Positions 49,356 to 58,845 of a stretch of DNA of 64,000 nt are shown here, piece after piece. How positions within the stretch are numbered: position 1 is the stretch's first letter; each line of letters opens with the position of its first letter. The stretch covers positions 157,055-221,054 of the forward strand of contig CAVWFR010000024.1 of assembly GCA_963754305.1 (NCBI GenBank), written 5' to 3'. The notes under the pieces are model-generated. The model was not told the origin of the DNA. It did no database searches and saw only the letters and a list, made by a program, of their open reading frames with translations. The stretch comes from DATEDA01 sp963754305. Lineage in GTDB: Bacteria; Pseudomonadota; Gammaproteobacteria; Burkholderiales; SG8-39. Both the position numbers and the translations under genes were made by a program.

Positions 49356-50176
49356 ATGAAATCGACAGCCGTCTGCTGGCCGGCCGTGCTGGCGCTGTTT
49401 CTCCCGTCGTTGGCTCCCGCGAAGGTCACACAGTTCGTGATCGAATCGCGCGAGCTCATAAATGCGGGCGCGTCGTACGGCAAAGCCGGACAGTACGAGC
49501 GGCTCAGGGGCTATGCCATCGGGGAGCTCAATCCCCGCGGCCGCCGGAATGCCGACATCGTCAATCTCGACAAGGCGCCGCGGAACGCGGGCGGCAAGGT
49601 CGAGTACCGCACCGACGTCGAGATCCACAAGCCCGTCGTCCTGCGCCGCGGCAACGGCACGCTGCTGTACGACGTCGTCAATCGCGGCTGGTGAGTTCGG
49701 ATCAAGAGCGCACCGGCTTCCCGGAGATCCCCGGCGTGACGTACAACGGCCTGTACAACTACATCCGCGTCACCGACTACAGCGTGCAGCCGCCTAAGCA
49801 GGGGCGCGCGTACGGCCTGCTCGTTCCCAAGGGGGACCGCGACGGCAACTCGCTTGCCGGCATCCGGCTGCCAGCGCTCGAAGCACCGATCGCGACCTAT
49901 ACAGGGTGGAACCTTCGCGCGGCGGGTTTTGCCGAAGACGAGATGTGCGCCTTCGGCGGCTCTTACATCCCGTTCGCGCGAACGGCGGTCGAGCGTCGCA
50001 GCGCCGGCGATCCGCGGAAGTCGATTGAGGAGCGTTATCGCAACCACGCCGACTACGTGCGGAAGTTCGCGCGCGCCGCCTGGAAGCTCGTGCGAGAGGG
50101 CTACCTGCTGCCGCAGGACGCGGAGGCGCAGATCGAGGAAGCACGAGCGCTCGACATCGGGCTGCCCAAGGACTGA
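49356..50176 (+). pseudogene. Abhydrolase_10-type secreted hydrolase with a large internal deletion
   Basis: ATG 49356 follows AAAGGAGGTGAA, a very strong site, and a signal peptide (VCWPAVLALFLPSLAPAKV). The N-terminal part VTQFVIESRELINAGASYGK, AGQYERLRGYAIGELNPR, NADIVNLDKAPRNAGGKVEY is the start of this family. It stops at TGA after YDVVNRGW (about 49693). The next frame resumes with the family end: VTDYSVQPPKQGRAYGLLVP, IRLPALEAPIATYTGWNLRA, YRNHADYVRKFARAAWKLVR. About 400 residues with the catalytic Ser are missing. So it is a deletion remnant, still with a good promoter-proximal start. Confidence 0.8.
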
Positions 50177-50246
50177 CCCGGGGTGGCGGCCCCTCGCGGG
50201 GCCGCCGGCGCGGGCCGAACGCGACATCGCACCAAGGAGACAGGGT

Positions 50247-52516
50247 ATGAAATCGGATTCTCGAACGTTCCTGCAAGGTCTTCTCGATCGGAGTGAGTTC
50301 CTCTTCGCTTGCGCGCCGATCGTGCTAGCGGCGGCGCTCGGCATGGTCCCCGCGGCCCACGCCGGGGATCGCGACGACGACCATGATCGGCACGGCGCCA
50401 AGGACTTCCGGATCACGACGCTTTCGTCCGCGCCTCACCTCGTCAGCGGCGGCAGCGCGCTCGTGCGCATCGACGTGCCGCGCTCGGTATCGCTGTCCCG
50501 CGTCCGCGTCGAGCTGAACGACCGGAACGTCACATCGGCTTTCCGCGTGAACGCCGGCGCGCGCACGCTTACCGGGCTGGTGAACAACCTGAAGGACGGA
50601 AAGAACAGGCTGGAGGTGTATTCCTCCGGCGGGCCTGCGGAGCGCCTCACGCTGACGAACTATCCGATCACCGGGCCGATCATCTCGGGCCCCCACCAGA
50701 CGCCGTTCTACTGCCAGACCGCCACATTCCTGCTGCCGGACGGGAACACGCTCGGCGCGCCGCTGGACGACGACTGCACCGTGGCGCCCGTCGTCACCTA
50801 CATGTACCTGCGCACCGGAACGGCCGCGCTGACCCCGCTGCCGGACACGACCCAGCTCCCCGCCGACGTGGCGACGACCACCACCCTGAGCAACGCGACG
50901 GTGCCCTTCGTCGTCCGCGTCGAAACCCGTACGGTCAATCGCGGCATCTATCAGAGCGCGGTCCTGCACGACCCGACGACCGAGGGGGCACCGACGCCGT
51001 TTGCCGCACCGAAGGGCTGGAACAGGCGGCTGATCGCGATCGAGGGCTTCGGCTGTCCCGGAGGGCTGGTACATCCAGGGCGGGGCGCAGGGCAACCTCG
51101 CCCTCGCCGGCTTCGATTTCACGCTGCTCAGCCTCGCGCGCCTCGGCGAGGGTTACGCGATGTTCGCCAACACGCTGCAGCACGCATCGAACAACTGCAA
51201 CGCGGTGCTCGCCAGCGAAGCGACGATGATGTCCAAGGAGCAGTTCATCAAGACCTACGGCGTACCGACGTTCAGCGTCAGCGCGGGCTGCTCGGGCGGC
51301 GCGTACGGGAGCTCGATGCCGGCCGACCGGATTCCCGGGCTCTTCGACGGGATCCTGATCCTGTGCACGTTCCCCGACCCGCTGAGCATCGCGCTCTCGG
51401 GCTCCGACGGACACCTGCTGACGCATTACTGGGCGGTGACCGATCCGGTCGGGTTCACCGACAACCAGAAGAACGCAGTTACCGGCTACAAGAGCGTGCC
51501 GGCGTTCATCGCCGCGGCCAACCAGTCCGGGCGGACGGACCCGGTGCCGGGGCGGGTGGACATTCCGGGTTACGTGTCGGCGCCCTTCAACGCGATCGTG
51601 CCGGTCTCGGCTGCGCTACGACCCGGTGACCAACCCGACCGGCATCCGGGGCACGGTTTACGACGCCGCCAAGAACGTCTACGGCGCCGACCGCAAGACC
51701 GGCTTTGCACTGCGTCCGTTCGACAACGTCGGCGTGCAGTACGGCCTGAAGGCGCTGAACGACGGCGTGATCTCGACCACGCAGTTCCTCGACCTGAACG
51801 AGAGGATCGGCGGCTACGACCAGGACGCCAACTACGTCGCAGCGCGCAGCGAGGGCGATCGGGGTGCGATGAGACGCGCCCAGCTCGGCGGCCTGCAGCT
51901 CGGCGGCAACGGCGGGCTCGCGTCGATCCCGGTCTTCGACGTCTCCGGCATCTACAACGAGGACAATGCTTACCACTACCAGTGGTTCCACTTCGCCCAG
52001 CGCGAACGCATGCGCAAGGCAAACGGCGACACGCGGAACCACGTGATGTGGCGCGGCAATCCGGTCCCGGCCGATACGACATGGTCTACCTTCATCGACT
52101 GGGTTGCGGCGTACGTGGCCGATAACGGCAAGGGAACGCAGAAGCAGCGCGTGGTCCGCAACAAGCCGGCCAACGCGGTCGACGGTTGCTGGAGCAGTCC
52201 GACAACGTTCATCGCGGAGCGGCAGACGCTCAGCAGCGAGCCGGACAGGGAGTGCAATACACTTTTTCCGTCGTGGACCTTCCCCCGCCACATCGCGGGC
52301 GGTCCCGTCGCGGCGAACATCATGAAGTGCTCGCTCAAGCCGATCCGGGAATCCGACTACAAGGTGGTGCTCTCGCCCGCGGAGATGGCACGCCTTCGCA
52401 GCATCTTCCCGCAAGGGGTCTGCGACTGGTCGAGAGACGGCAATCACGAGGGCGTGGTGCCGAACGGGTCGTTCGGCCCCTCGCCGGTCGACTTCATCGG
52501 CTTCAAGCACCACTGA
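50247..52516 (+). pseudogene. DUF6351-family hydrolase, second copy, two frameshifts
   Basis: ATG 50247 follows AAGGAGACAGG, the same ribosome site as the intact copy at 46.5 kb. Signal peptide (LAAALGMVPAAHAG), Ig-like domain (FRITTLSSAPHLVSGGSALV, LTGLVNNLKDGKNRLEVYSS), then a frame change near 51060 (GFGCPG to GWYIQGGAQGNLALAGF) and another near 51612 (IVPVS to RYDPVTNPTGIRG). The elbow AGCSGGAYGSSM holds the likely catalytic Ser, and GFALRPFDNVGVQYGLKALN matches the intact copy. Joined, it is about 755 residues, the normal length, so it is either lightly damaged or has two sequence errors. Confidence 0.85.
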
Positions 52517-52578
52517 GCGCTCGAGCGATTCCGGAAGCGTGACCGCCCTGCCGCCGTTCGCGGCGGCGGGGTACCGAC

Positions 52579-52866
52579 TTTGCGCGACGCGTCGCCTGCT
52601 CCACGCGCATTGATGCAGAGACGCTCTCCCGCGCATTGGAAGCGCTCGCTGGCGGTCCGAACTTCATCGGCGCCAAGGCGTGGAACGACATCGCGCAGGG
52701 ACTCTTCACGCTGCACGTTGCCCGGCAAGGCCGCGAGGGCCGCCATTTCGTGGTGTTCCGGATCGGCGATGATGGGGTGCGAGAGGTGACCGACGTGCTG
52801 CGCCTGCTTCATGACGCCATGCGCCTGCCGCGCCATGTGCCCCCGGTGGATCAGACGGGAGATTGA
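52579..52866 (+). pseudogene. ParE toxin, N-terminally truncated copy
   Basis: The frame reads TRIDAETLSRALEALAGGPN, GAKAWNDIAQGLFTLHVARQ, GREGRHFVVFRIGDDGVREV and VLRLLHDAMRLPRHVPPVD. It is closely similar to the intact ParE at 58842 (TLHVARQGRKGRHFVVFRIG, LLHDAMDLPRHVPPLD). The first about 30 residues are missing, as is an antitoxin gene. It lies just after the second DUF6351 gene. Confidence 0.8.
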
Positions 52867-53076
52867 TGTCCCGAGGAGCCCCTTGGACGCCGCAAACCCC
52901 AGTGAGCCCCCCAATAAAGCCACCTCTCCGAGGGTCGCGCACGACGCGGGACACGCATACTTCCTCGCACGTACGCATACGAGGACATCTGCTCACCGAA
53001 AACTCACCCAGGAACGTGGAGCGCGAATAGGAAGCCACTGCGAGAGTGGCCTAAACACTTGGACCGGTGGGAGGTT
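52867..53076. other. Intergenic region before the tRNA fragment
   Basis: No gene recognised in about 210 bases. Some codon-like patterns continue from the ParE remnant but without family signature. Confidence 0.3.
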
Positions 53077-53109
53077 TGGCGCGCCCGGCAGGATTTGAAC
53101 CCACGACCC
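53077..53109 (-). other. Bare 3' end of a tRNA-Arg-type gene: likely attachment-site remnant
   Basis: The minus strand reads GGGTCGTGGGTTCAAATCCT then GCCGGGCGCGCCA: variable loop, T stem GTGGG/CCTGC with loop TTCAAAT, acceptor strand CGGGCGC, discriminator G and CCA. The implied 5' acceptor GCGCCCG is that of typical tRNA-Arg. Upstream bases do not form an anticodon or D arm, so only the 3' third is present. Integrative elements that enter at tRNA 3' ends leave this footprint. Confidence 0.7.
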
Positions 53110-53138
53110 AGGCGGTCGAAGCGGATTTTCGCGGCTTG

Positions 53139-53384
53139 CTAATCAGTCACTTGCGGCGTTTGCCAATCTCGAACCACCGGTAGCACGATTGCAGCGAATG
53201 GGATCAACTGATCGGTGGAGCCTGCGACGAATCCAATCGCAACCAGCGAACTCGAAAGCGCCATGACATAAAGTGTGCTGCGAGCGGAAGCCTCCGAGTA
53301 CGTTGAATTGTTCGCCGTTTGCAGCACGAAGTGCTCCGTAGTCAGGGCTGACAGCAACGCGGATCGCTCGTCTCGTTCATCCAC
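53139..53384 (-). CDS. Small hypothetical membrane protein, probably C-terminally truncated
   Basis: ATG 53384 (MDERDERSALLSALTTEHFV) has a GGAGG-type site upstream. The helix LQTANNSTYSEASARSTLYV leads into hydrophobic MALSSSLVAIGFVAGSTDQL and LIPFAAIVLPV, then the frame ends abruptly in VRDWQTPQVTD. Proteins with this start are normally about 150 or more residues with more membrane segments, so the end appears cut, at the border with the tRNA-Arg remnant. No function is known to me. Confidence 0.6.
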   Translation of the reverse strand: MDERDERSALLSALTTEHFVLQTANNSTYSEASARSTLYVMALSSSLVAIGFVAGSTDQLIPFAAIVLPVVRDWQTPQVTD

Positions 53385-53600
53385 CTTTAGGCCTCCTTGA
53401 GTTGCGGTGGCACGAAAAGGGCCAAAATCTCGCCGAGGCGGGCCGCACCTTCGCTTCGCGCTAGCGACGGCGCGCCCGCTTCAATCTGCATCTCGGCCGC
53501 GCCGCGTGCCGGCAGCTATACTGCGCCCCGCCGGCAGCGAATGGTTCGCTGGCTGGCGTTGGTCCGCGGCCGCCGCACCGCCAAGCCACCCGATGTACCG

Positions 53601-54998
53601 ATGAGCGCCCGCAGCAAGCTTGCCGTTGGTCTTCTCCTGATCATCGTCATCGCCGCGCTGGTCGGGGGTGGTCTATTCCTGCGACCGCGCTTTGAATCCG
53701 AGCCGCCGCAGATCGTCGTCTCGCCCAATGTCGACGTGGTCGGCGTGGCGCCGATGGAGATCCAGGTCACCGACAAGGGGACGGGCTTGAAGTCCGTCAC
53801 GGCGACGCTGTCGCAAGGCGGCACCGAGCAGAATCTGGCCACCGAGCAGTTCGCCCAGCCGGTGGGCGAGAAAAAGATCGCGGTCGCGCTGGCAAAGGTG
53901 CCGGGTGTGAAGGAAGGTCCCGCCGTGCTGCGCGTCACCGCGCGGGATGCCTCGCTTTGGAGCGGCAACGAGGCCGTGGTGCAGAAGAACATCACGATCG
54001 ACACTACGCCGCCCACGCTGGAGCTCATTGCCGACGATCGCTACGTCAATTTCGGCGGCGTGGGCGCGATCGTCTACAAGGCGTCGGCGGACACGGCGAC
54101 GAGCGGCGTCAAGATCGGCAACTACTTCTTTCCCGGTTTTGCTGGCCAGGTGAAGGACCATCCGGATCACACCCTGGCTCTGTTCGCTCATCCGTACGAC
54201 GCACCGCCGGAGGCGAGGCCCACGCTGGTCGCCACGGACCAGGCCGGCAACACGCGCGAGACGCGGCTTGCGTATGAACTGAAGAACGTGCGCTACAGAA
54301 AGAGCACCCTCGCAGTATCGGACAGCTTCCTGCAGAACAAGGTGGCACCGCTGCTCACCGACGTCGCCGCGCGGCAAGGCGCGCTGAAGGACGTATTCAT
54401 CGCCGTGAACAAGCGGCTGCGCAAGGAAAACGAGGACCGCATCGCCGCGATCACGCAAAGAGCGACGCCCAAGATGCTGTGGAAGGATGCCTTCGCTCAG
54501 CTCAGCAACTCGAAGGTCGAAGCCAACTTCGCGGACCACCGGACGTACACCTACAACGGCGAGCCGATCGATACCGCATACCACCTCGGCTACGACCTCT
54601 CGGTGACGAAGCACTACCCGGTCGAGGCCGCCAACAGCGGCACGGTGGCCTTCACGGGCGATCTAGGCATCTACGGCAACACCGTGATCCTCGACCACGG
54701 CCTCGGCCTCTTCACGCTGTACGGCCACCTAAGCTCGATCGACGTCAAGGAGGGCGACTCCGTCAGCCAGCGCCAAGTGCTCGGCAAGACGGGCGAGACG
54801 GGACTCGCCGTCGGCGACCACCTGCACTTCGGGGTCTATCTCGATGGCGTTGCGGTGCTGCCGGTTGAGTGGTGGGATCAGAAGTGGATCAACGACAACA
54901 TCAAGCCCAAGCTCGAAGGGCGTAGCGGGCAGGAGATCGCGGAGGCGCAGCAGCTGGCGAAGCCGGCGAGGAAGGGCGGAGGGAAGCGGCGGCGATAG
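53601..54998 (+). CDS. M23-family metallopeptidase (peptidoglycan endopeptidase-type)
   Basis: 465 residues from ATG 53601 (MSARSKLAVGLLLIIVIAAL); earlier in-frame ATGs exist but only this one opens directly with the membrane anchor. The region 40-250 contains a beta domain (QIVVSPNVDVVGVAPMEIQV, GTGLKSVTATLSQGGTEQNL, ITIDTTPPTLELIADDRYVN). The C-terminal M23 domain has HLGYDLS (His and Asp ligands) and GDHLHFGVY (HxH), with GNTVILDHGLGLFTLYGHLS. All zinc ligands are kept, so it is likely an active lysostaphin-type endopeptidase that cuts wall crosslinks, anchored in the inner membrane. A basic tail (KPARKGGGKRRR) ends it. Confidence 0.93.
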   Translation: MSARSKLAVGLLLIIVIAALVGGGLFLRPRFESEPPQIVVSPNVDVVGVAPMEIQVTDKGTGLKSVTATLSQGGTEQNLATEQFAQPVGEKKIAVALAKVPGVKEGPAVLRVTARDASLWSGNEAVVQKNITIDTTPPTLELIADDRYVNFGGVGAIVYKASADTATSGVKIGNYFFPGFAGQVKDHPDHTLALFAHPYDAPPEARPTLVATDQAGNTRETRLAYELKNVRYRKSTLAVSDSFLQNKVAPLLTDVAARQGALKDVFIAVNKRLRKENEDRIAAITQRATPKMLWKDAFAQLSNSKVEANFADHRTYTYNGEPIDTAYHLGYDLSVTKHYPVEAANSGTVAFTGDLGIYGNTVILDHGLGLFTLYGHLSSIDVKEGDSVSQRQVLGKTGETGLAVGDHLHFGVYLDGVAVLPVEWWDQKWINDNIKPKLEGRSGQEIAEAQQLAKPARKGGGKRRR

Positions 54999-55573
54999 GC
55001 GCTCGCCCCTCAGCGCTCGAACAGCGCGGCGAGTTGACGCGATGAGCACGGGCGTTGCGAAACGGCTGGGCGTAACTCTGCGGTCGCTGTGAGAGGGGCA
55101 CGCCCGTGCCGGTGTCAAACGTCCTATGCACGCTAGCGCGGCGCCTGATTGGAGCGCGGCCTTCGACCAACGTTAACCGGCTGCTTTTGGAAAGCGCGAA
55201 CGGCCGAAAAGGGTCGCGTCCAACCGGTCGCTGATCCCGAAAGCAGACGCACACCGAAGAGTCCGCTATCGGGAAGCGCTATCGGCAGGAGTCGGCGAAA
55301 AGGAGCCGGTCGCCGTCGCCTCCCAATTTTCCGCAAAACGGTCGTTCAGCGGCGCCAAGGTTGACCGTTCGCGATGAAGTACGTGGGACCTATTCTGGAA
55401 GCAGCGTCGAGGCGCTCCGCCTTGCAATTTGCGCTCGCTTGAAATTCCACCAACGAGATTAATGTGGTGGTTCTGGCCCTTAGACAGACCGCGGTGTCCA
55501 GCGTCGCGCCACAATGCGTCAGCAACCGCCGGTAATCAGGCGTACGAACCCACGATGGAGGAGGCCAAGCGTG
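54999..55573. other. Intergenic region without a recognised gene
   Basis: About 575 bases with no family pattern in any frame. It contains short internal repeats of the CGGTCG type and otherwise looks like filler common in such genomes. The promoter of the hydrolase gene at 55574 should lie near its end. Confidence 0.4.
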
Positions 55574-57090
55574 ATGAGACCAGCGAAGAATTGCGTCGTA
55601 CTGGCCGCGGTGTGCCTGGTGGCCGCATGCTCGATTAGCCCGCCGAGGGCGTGCACCCGCGGGGCGTCCTACCAGGCGACACCGTGTCCCCAACCGAACA
55701 TCGCGGGCTTCCCCGACCTCGACTTCCCGTCAGGTGTTCGGTGTGGCTACCTCACGGTGCTCGAGAACCGGGCCAAGCCCGACGGGCGCCGTATCCGCAT
55801 CTTCGTGATGCGCGCACCCGCGGTCTCGGCAACGCCCAAGCCCGATCCGGTCGTGTACCTGTCGGGCGGGCCCGGCGGGGCCGGGTCGTTCGAGGTGGCG
55901 TTCATGGTCAAGCATGGACTCAACGCCGACCGCGAGGTCATCTTCGTCGACCAGCGCGGCACGCACCGCGCCGACCCCCGCCTCGGATGTCCCGGGTGGG
56001 AGCAGTTCTTCTACGACCGGTCAGCCTTCCCTTCGCGGCGGAATCGACCACTCCCGCAGACGCCGCGGCGATCAAGCAGTGCCGCGACCAGTTGGCTGCA
56101 ACTGGCGTCGACCTCGCTGCCTACAACAGCACGGAGAACGCCGCCGACATCGCCGACCTCAAGGTGGCAATGGGCATCGACACCTGGAACGTCTACGGGG
56201 TTTCCTACGGGAATCGAGGCTGGCGTTGATCGTCCTGCGAAATCACCCACAGGGCATCCGCAGCGTGGCCTCGATCCTGTCGCCCCCCACGGTCAACATC
56301 GTCGAGAAATGGTGGTCGGCTCCGGCCAGCTCGTTCAAGGCGATCTTCGCTGCGTGTGCTGCCCAACGCACTTGCGCCACCGCCTACCCGAATGGGAGCG
56401 GCTCACCCCGGATGAACCGCCTCGACACGACGTCCGTCGTCGCGCAGGCCAAGGACGAGTCCGGCTCCCCGGTGACGGGTAAACATCGACGGGTTCGCCT
56501 TCGCCTATGCGATGATCATGGCGAGCGAGCGCGGCGATGCCTCTGGCGTCCCCAAGATGATCGCCGACATGGCGCGAGGCGATTCCGGCACGGTCGCCGC
56601 CGCGTATCTCGCGTTGCGGGGTCCGCCGGAGTTCGTCGGACTGGGCGGCATGGGTCTGGCCATCACCGTGTTCTGCGCGGAGAGCGCCAATCTCACGACC
56701 GAGGCAGCCACGTTGGCGAAGGCGAAGGCGGCGCTCCCCGGGTTCCCGGACCGGGTGCTGCGGGTGCAGCCCAAACAGGGACGAATGTTCACCGGGTGCC
56801 CGATCTGGAACGTCGGAAGGGCGGACCCGGCGGTGAGCGCCCCGACCGTGAGCGACGTGCCGGTGCTGATCCTAGAAGGGACCTTCGATGCCGCCACCGC
56901 GCCCGAGTGGGTCAACGTGATCACCCCGGACCTCAAGAACTCCCAGGTCGTGGCATTCCCCTTGACGGGCCACTCGGTCCTCGGCAAGTCCACTTGCGCG
57001 CCCTCGATCATGGCCGCCTTCCTCGACAACCCGACGAAGCCGGTCGACCCAACCTGCGCCGCACAAACCACGCTGACGTTCACCCGGTAG
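55574..57090 (+). pseudogene. TAP-like alpha/beta hydrolase lipoprotein, multiply frameshifted
   Basis: ATG 55574 gives a lipoprotein signal (CVVLAAVCLVAACS). The protein runs FPDLDFPSGVRCGYLTVLEN, VVYLSGGPGGAGSFEVAFM and FVDQRGTHRADPRLGC, then changes frame near 56030 (KQCRDQLAATGVDLAAYNST, VYGVSYGN, the nucleophile elbow), near 56215 (RLALIVLRNHPQGIRSV) and near 56480 (DGFAFAYAMIMASERGDAS). The end VPVLILEGTFDAATAPEWVN and LTGHSVLG holds the acid and His. All motifs of a TAP/proline iminopeptidase-like hydrolase are kept across three shifts, so it is decayed or poorly sequenced. Confidence 0.8.
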
Positions 57091-57214
57091 AGACGGTCTC
57101 GCCGAGGCGGGTGAGGATGTCGCGCGCGCTGGGGGCGGGAGTGACGACGCTGCGGGCGCATAGCAGGTCCGGAGAATCCGTCTCACCAGGTGCGGCCACA
57201 TTCCGCCAAACACG

Positions 57215-58138
57215 ATGGCACTCAACGCCGCACTGAAGCAACTCATTGAAACCAAGCTAGCGCATACGCGCGAGCCGCAGTGGGCGCTGCCGATCGCAGA
57301 GGTTCGTCAGGCATTCCGCAATCTCTGGACACCCGCCATTACTGGTCCGCCGATCTCGATACGTCGCATCGAGGACGTGACGATTCCCGGCGCGCACACA
57401 GCTATTCCGACGCGCACATACGCGCCAGACGGTCCGGAGCCATGCCCGATGATCCTGTATTTCCATGGCGGCGGGTATGTGAAGGGCGGAATCGAAGAGA
57501 GCGACGCCTTCTGTCGCAACCTCGCCCATGTCACCCGACACATGGTGCTCTCGATCGGTTACCGTCTGGCGCCCGAGCATCCCTTCCCCGCGGCGCTCGA
57601 TGATGCTGTGGCGGCAACAGTATGGGCAGGAACTCATGCTGTCGACCTGGGCGGCAGGCCGGGCCCCCTTGTCGTGTGCGGCGAAAGTGCAGGCGGGAAT
57701 TTGGCCGCGGTCACCTGCCTACGCTTGCGGTCGGACCCGCGCGTCGCAATCCGCTATCAGGTATTGCTGCAGCCGGTGGTCGACTTCACACTGTCATTTC
57801 CGTCGATCGCCATGCCACCGACCGAATGCCTCGTGCCTCGCGAAGACTTAGCGTGGTACTACCGGACCTATCGCAGCGACCAGTGCGACCCGCGAGATCC
57901 GCGCGTCTCGCCAATCTACGCCCAAGATCTCTCCGGCCTGCCGCCAGCACTGATCATCGCTGCCGAGTACGACACGTTGCGCGATGAAGCAGAAGCCTAT
58001 TCCGAACACCTGAAGGCTGCGGGGGTGGTGACACACTACACCTGCGCCGACGGCATGGTGCACGGCTTCCTGCAGATGCGCGGCCTCGTTCCGGATGCAG
58101 AGCTCGCAACCGAGCAGATTGCGCAAGCCTTGAATTAA
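57215..58138 (+). CDS. Alpha/beta hydrolase, hormone-sensitive lipase (HSL) family
   Basis: A 307-residue cytoplasmic esterase. The oxyanion motif is MILYFHGGGYVKGG, the nucleophile motif VVCGESAGGNLAAV, the acid is the Asp of AAEYDTLRDEAE, and the His lies in GMVHGFLQM. Start ATG 57215 has only a weak ribosome site. HSL-type esterases cleave short-chain esters. It follows the broken lipoprotein hydrolase by 124 bases on the same strand and is intact. Confidence 0.95.
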   Translation: MALNAALKQLIETKLAHTREPQWALPIAEVRQAFRNLWTPAITGPPISIRRIEDVTIPGAHTAIPTRTYAPDGPEPCPMILYFHGGGYVKGGIEESDAFCRNLAHVTRHMVLSIGYRLAPEHPFPAALDDAVAATVWAGTHAVDLGGRPGPLVVCGESAGGNLAAVTCLRLRSDPRVAIRYQVLLQPVVDFTLSFPSIAMPPTECLVPREDLAWYYRTYRSDQCDPRDPRVSPIYAQDLSGLPPALIIAAEYDTLRDEAEAYSEHLKAAGVVTHYTCADGMVHGFLQMRGLVPDAELATEQIAQALN

Positions 58139-58495
58139 ATTTAGCTGGAGCGCGACCGGTTTGGGTCGACAGTGACAGTTCGCTGGCTTCGAATGCAGCC
58201 GTTGGGCGGTCAACGTCGAGGGCAGGTGGCTGCCACCTGCTCGACGACTGGCGAGCGTCAAGTTTCAGGGTAAACCGGCCCTCCGCCCCAGAAACTCTCG
58301 CCGGCCGCTTTAGGCAACTGCTGTCATTCGCCAGGCCGAACTCGAACGTCGGCAGCCAGTCTGAAGCGGTAGTAGCGTCGGGCATCTCAACCGACAGGGG
58401 TGAATGGTTGCGGGCCGGCGGAGGTGGATTTCCGGCATCTGCAAGCTCCGACGCGGCGCCTGGCCGGAGTTCTCCCCGAAGCCTCGAGCGCTTAT
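58139..58495. other. Intergenic region with a hairpin, no recognised gene
   Basis: About 357 bases without a family pattern. A perfect 8-bp hairpin with 3-base loop, GCAGGTGG CTG CCACCTGC at 58222-58240, lies 84 bases after the HSL stop; no T run follows it. The right end leads into the ParDE promoter. Confidence 0.4.
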
Positions 58496-58523
58496 GGCAT
58501 AATATGCCAATTGATTGATCAAG
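58496..58523 (+). promoter_or_regulatory. Twin palindromes upstream of parD, probable autorepressor site over the promoter
   Basis: TGGCAT-AAT-ATGCCA (58496-58510) is followed directly by TTGAT-TG-ATCAA (58512-58523), both perfect palindromes. CATAAT within the first is a fair -10 box. ParD-type antitoxins repress their own operon by binding such palindromes over the promoter, so this is the probable operator, 20-47 bases before the parD ATG. Confidence 0.65.
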
Positions 58524-58542
58524 CTGTTGTGGAGCGTTCCCG

Positions 58543-58845
58543 ATGCCAACGCGCAATGTCGTCCTCACCGACTATCAGACGGAGCTCGTCGAGCGGCTTG
58601 TAGCCTCCGGCCGGTACCAGAACGCGAGCGAAGTGCTCCGCGAAGGGCTGCGGCTGCTGGAGAGCCGGGAGGCGGAGGAAAAGGTCCGCCTGAAGGCGCT
58701 GCGCGAGGCCGCGCGGATCGGCGCCGCTGACATCGACGCGGGACGCTTCCGCGGCTTCGAGTCGCGAGCCGCGCTCGGCCGTCATCTCGCGGCGGTGGCA
58801 GACAAGGTGATCTCCGGCAGGGGTTCCGGAACGCGCGGCAAGTGA
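58543..58845 (+). CDS. parD: ParD-family antitoxin
   Basis: A 100-residue protein beginning MPTRNVVLTDYQTELVERLV, ASGRYQNASEVLREGLRLLE, SREAEEKVRLKALREAARIG: a ribbon-helix-helix N domain followed by the toxin-wrapping helix. It has a slightly long tail (SRAALGRHLAAVADKVISGR). It neutralises the ParE encoded next, with which it overlaps by 4 bases (GTGA), and represses the operon. Such pairs stabilise mobile or accessory DNA. Confidence 0.94.
   Translation: MPTRNVVLTDYQTELVERLVASGRYQNASEVLREGLRLLESREAEEKVRLKALREAARIGAADIDAGRFRGFESRAALGRHLAAVADKVISGRGSGTRGK

Noticed and set aside
53077..53160. Complete tRNA-Arg gene
   Set aside because: The 3' end is good, but the bases upstream do not form anticodon or D stems and no GCGCCCG acceptor strand is found within tRNA length.
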